Program-made: the position numbers and the translations under genes
Notes under the pieces: model-generated
Told to the model about the DNA's origin: nothing
The model's database searches: none
What the model saw: the letters and a program-made list of their open reading frames with translations, nothing else
NCBI GenBank assembly: GCA_051294375.1
Contig: CM119270.1
Location: 12,151,676-12,215,675, forward strand
DNA from: Paraspadella gotoi
Taxonomy: Eukaryota; Chaetognatha
Length of the DNA: 64,000 nucleotides
Direction of reading: 5' to 3'
Part shown: positions 32,861 to 64,000 of the stretch, piece by piece
Numbering within the stretch: the first letter of the stretch is position 1
Layout: every line of letters starts with the position of its first letter

Positions 32861-33270
32861 GTCGCTCTCGTCTGACGGTCCATGTTTCATCTTGACCGGA
32901 ATTTTGGAGACGTTCGAGCGCCAACGCTCTGCAGAGCGAGACGACCCTGAACAATGGCTCTTCTCCAACAAAACTGCCACAAAGACTTCCACTTCCTGTT
33001 TCTAAACCCCGCTCCATCAGCCCATCACACTCCCCCGACGACCTCATCCACAGCATCCAATTCCCGCGAACGCCGCTTCGCATGATTCCATCCGCATTCC
33101 ATCACGCCATGGCGCCGACCAATCGGGTTCGTCGAGAAGATGAGCGTTCATCGTCATCGAGGGGTGAGCGCCGTATGATCCCAATCGCCGGCGCCGTCGA
33201 CGACCGAAAAAGACGCCGGGCGAAACGAACGACGACGATGGCGGAGGAACGGGCGGCGCCCGTGACGTCG

Positions 33271-33295
33271 NNNNNNNNNNNNNNNNNNNNNNNNN
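33271..33295. other. Assembly gap, 25 N
   Basis: Separates the two copies of the GATA 3' flank. Confidence 0.99.
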
Positions 33296-33744
33296 AGTTA
33301 AAAAAAGATAACACGTGTATTGAAACAGTCACGCCCGTAGGGTGGAAAGTTAACTGAAGCTTGCACGCGACCTCACCCGATTTAACACGGTGGTACAGGT
33401 ATACGGGCTTCAGAAAATCATCTGTCATCATCTTACAAGCACAGTAGTTTTAACATCGAATTCCGGTTTGGACTGAAATTCGTAACAGTGAAAAAAATAT
33501 TGAGGGAGGGGGAAACGAATGAGAAAAAGATTTATCACCAAGCCTTAGATGTTGCACAGTGATAAGCATCACAGGGGTAGGGAAAACAGAAGCGGGAAAC
33601 TTAAAGTTGGGTGTGGGGATTTAAATTTAGAAGCAACTCGCTGGGACTGGATGAACATATTTATTTCACAAAAAGCCAATTTAATTAAAGGAAGAGATAG
33701 ATAAAAAAGATAGAACAGGGAGAGAGAGAGAGAGGAAGAGAGAG

Positions 33745-33791
<47 letters not shown>

Positions 33792-33898
33792 AGAGGAGAG
33801 GCAATTTTAAATGTAAAGGAAGAGATAGATAAAGAAAGATAGAAACAGAGAGAAAGAGAGAGAGAGAGAGAGGAGAGAGAGAGATGAGAGAAGAGAGT

Positions 33899-33935
<37 letters not shown>

Positions 33936-34106
33936 AGAAGAGAGAGAGAGGACCATCGAAGCATGCTGGTCAATGGTCATATCACCGATGTCCTATAAAG
34001 ATTTAAAAAAACGATCTCAGAGAAACTAGGGGAAAGAATTATAAAAAAAGAAATAATAAATTTCGTAGGAAAACAACAAAGTTTTCTTGTTGAATGAAAA
34101 TATCCG

Positions 34107-34159
<53 letters not shown>

Positions 34160-34390
34160 GTCGCTCTCGTCTGACGGTCCATGTTTCATCTTGACGGAAT
34201 TTTGGAGACGTTCGACGCCAACCTCTGCAGAGCGAGACGACCCTGACAATGGCTCTTCTCCAACAAAACTCCACAAAGACTTCCACTTCCTGTTTCTAAA
34301 CCCCGCTCCATCAGCCCATCACACTCCCCGACGCCACTCCATCACACCATCCAATTCCCCGACGCCGCTCCATGATTCCATCCCATTCCA

Positions 34391-59494
<25,104 letters not shown>

Positions 59495-59935
59495 TGTTTT
59501 TGTCTTTTTATTTATTTTTTTTTTTCAATTTGGTTTTTTTTGTCAATTAATAACTGTACGACGCTGAGTCGTATCAAGCGCAAATAGCGTCCTCTCGCAG
59601 GAGCTAATCCTATTAGAGTTTTGAGAAATGGATATGTGTTTGTGTATCGATACGATTTTCGTTACCAAAATCGTTTTTATCTTTTGAATATTGTTAATTC
59701 GTTGTTCTTTTTTTTATTCAAGCTGAAGCGAAGAAAATCTCATCATGTCGACTGGAGAAGAAATTTAAAAAATGTCGACCTTTGGAAGTTGATTGGTTGG
59801 TTGAACGATCTATGTGCAAATCAGAAATTAGTAAATTAATTATTAAAAACAATTTTATCAATCATGAATGATATTTTTTCGGGGTTTTTAAAAAGGAGTG
59901 ACGGAGAAAAAAGGATGAGGGAGAGAGAAAGAGAA

Positions 59936-59968
<33 letters not shown>

Positions 59969-60203
59969 TCAACTGATGGCGCTGGTTGTCTCTCCATTCG
60001 ATCTAAAGATCTTCTTTTCTCTCCTTCAACGACTTGACAGGGAGAGGAGGAGAAAGAGGAAGAGGAGGAGGAGGAGTAGGAGGAGGAGAAGGAATAGGAG
60101 AATAAAGAAAATAAGATAATTAAGCCAAATCTAAACAATATTAATTGAAAATCTGTAAAATTTCAAATATGGAAATCGGAAATTTGTGAGAGAGAGAGAG
60201 AGA

Positions 60204-60269
<66 letters not shown>

Positions 60270-61257
60270 ATTGAAGAGTTCATCTTATCTTTTATTAGAA
60301 TAAAAAAATCCGAACTGATGACAAAAGAAAAAAAAACACGTTCGGAAATCTTATGAGTTAAAAACGATGACGTATTGGAAACCTTGTAATCAATTTTTAC
60401 GCATTATGCATTATGCAATCAATATTAAAAAAAAAACATCAATTTGGGATACAATGCTAATTTTTTATTATGAATGTTTTCTTTTAATTCAACTATTCAG
60501 TGCATACGATGACACTTAACGATCTGCAATCAAGATTATTATGAAAATGAAGCAGCAGAAAACATTTTTAAGGCGACTCCGGGCCATTTGGAATTGTAAC
60601 CATAAACTTTTGTAGTTTATTTCCTCTAAGACTAAGAATAAAATCGGAAAAAGGCCGCTTTCAAAGAATACAAATAACTTTTGTGGATGTAGGAGAATAG
60701 GTTTTTCATGAGTTGACAATTGGAATAAACTAATCTCATTCGGACTTTCTCTATAAAAACGATTGTGCTTACGGAAGAAAAAAGCATTGCAAAAGTCACG
60801 AGGATTGCAGAGTAGAAATCTCTTTTTTAGTTCTTTCTTTTTTCTTAAACGTCTCTATTTCTTTCCTTTAGTCGCCTCTTTTTTTTTTCTTTTTTTTTTC
60901 CTTCTCCCTCCTTTCCTTCTTTTCTCAAACGTCGGAGACTGGGATTTTCTCATCGACAGAATCTGAAGGACTCGGGACATTGATGCAGTTGATCCCTTTG
61001 CATCTGATGCGATCAAATGCGTAGAAGAGAAAACGAAGACGACGACGACGACGACGGCGACAAAGAAGACTACGACGAGATGGTCATCTAAGCAATGGAC
61101 AGAGGCTACGTCAGGAAAGATAAGGAAGATCACGAAAGATTTAGGTGAGCAAATCTTTTGCAGCGGCGAAACAGGGAAAACAAAACAAAAAGATAATCTT
61201 TATGATGTATTTGGGTTGTTCCAAACTATGAATATGATAAAATGACAAATGAATTTA
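59495..61257. other. Upstream region of the GATA gene, non-coding
   Basis: No gene is seen. The segment probably holds the 5' UTR and promoter, but no confident TATA box or initiator could be assigned. It contains (GA)n at 59915-59970 and 60188-60267 and a purine-rich (GAG)n stretch at 60043-60090. Confidence 0.5.
60188..60267. repeat. (GA)n microsatellite
   Basis: About 38 units with one interruption. Confidence 0.95.
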
Positions 61258-61260
61258 ATG

Positions 61261-61354
<94 letters not shown>
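61258..61354. repeat. (AAT)n trinucleotide repeat
   Basis: About 32 pure units. Confidence 0.95.
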
Positions 61355-62208
<854 letters not shown>

Positions 62209-62533
62209 TTCACGCTTCTCATTCTCCTCGCCTCCGGCCAACCTTACCCTTTTCCTCTTCCTCTTCCTCCTCCCCCTTTTTCCCACATTAAACGCCTGTT
62301 AGAGAATAAATCGCCGCCTCGAAGGAGCGCCGGTTCCTCTTCCACCCATCTCCTCTTCCCTCTCCCATTAGTCATTCTCTCTATCTTCCTCTTCTCTCTA
62401 TCCGCGCGTCGCCCCTCAAACAAACACGCGACTCTCGAGGAGGGGGTTTCGCCAAGCAAAGGAGAAAACTCGTTGCTCTTCCCCCTCCCATAGGAAACCT
62501 TATGATGCCTTCCCGTCGTCCCGTGTTGGGGTT

Positions 62534-64000
<1,467 letters not shown>

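Larger units (their letters stand above)
31950..33165. repeat. Duplicated 3' flank of the GATA gene, outer copy
   Basis: Collinear with 33296-34453: the same AACACGTGTATTGAAACAGT start, two (GA)n tracts, a (TCG)n tract and the CATGGCGCCGACC end. In this copy the last codons of the GATA reading frame are disrupted by small indels. Probably an assembly duplication joined through a 25-N gap. Confidence 0.8.

Overview
The window is nuclear genomic DNA from an animal. It has spliced protein-coding genes with GT-AG introns, a two-finger GATA factor of the bilaterian GATA1/2/3 type, tRNA-derived SINEs, a decayed BEL/Pao-type LTR retrotransposon, and very dense (GA)n, (TC)n, (GAC)n and (AAAG)n microsatellites. 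Exons are GC-richer than the AT-rich introns. I cannot name the species; an invertebrate bilaterian fits best. Prokaryotic features (operons, ribosome binding sites, CRISPR) do not apply.

Layout. 1-7.2 kb: degenerate retroelement sequence on the + strand, with a BEL/Pao-like gag zinc-knuckle remnant near 2.0-2.4 kb and a candidate LTR at 5917-6450. 7.2-12.5 kb: non-coding, satellite-rich, gapped. 12.5-29.1 kb: one large minus-strand gene that I rebuilt from 11 exons; every junction I could test keeps reading phase. It encodes an F5/8C (discoidin)-like domain, nine sushi-like repeats with an extra cysteine pair, a first membrane helix, and then a multi-pass region whose start resembles XK-related proteins. 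29.1-34.4 kb: intergenic, with dispersed repeats, a hammerhead-like motif and a near-duplicate of the 3' flank of the next gene. 34.4-59.5 kb: a minus-strand GATA1/2/3-class transcription factor in seven recognised exons, with a 13 kb intron before the last one. 59.5-64 kb: upstream non-coding DNA full of microsatellites.

Assembly quality matters here. There are ten N gaps, four of exactly 25 N. About 15.4-20.9 kb is an indel-ridden second copy of about 8.5-14.5 kb, including broken copies of two exons. 31.95-33.17 kb and 33.30-34.45 kb are a similar pair. These look like gap-filling products rather than biology, so the apparent size of the membrane-protein gene is probably inflated.

The two genes lie on the same strand and I see no functional link between them. 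GATA1/2/3 factors act in the nucleus on WGATAR sites. The membrane protein would display its lectin-like and sushi-like modules outside the cell. The most interesting observation is its architecture: an adhesion-type ectodomain joined in phase to an XK-like multi-pass domain.
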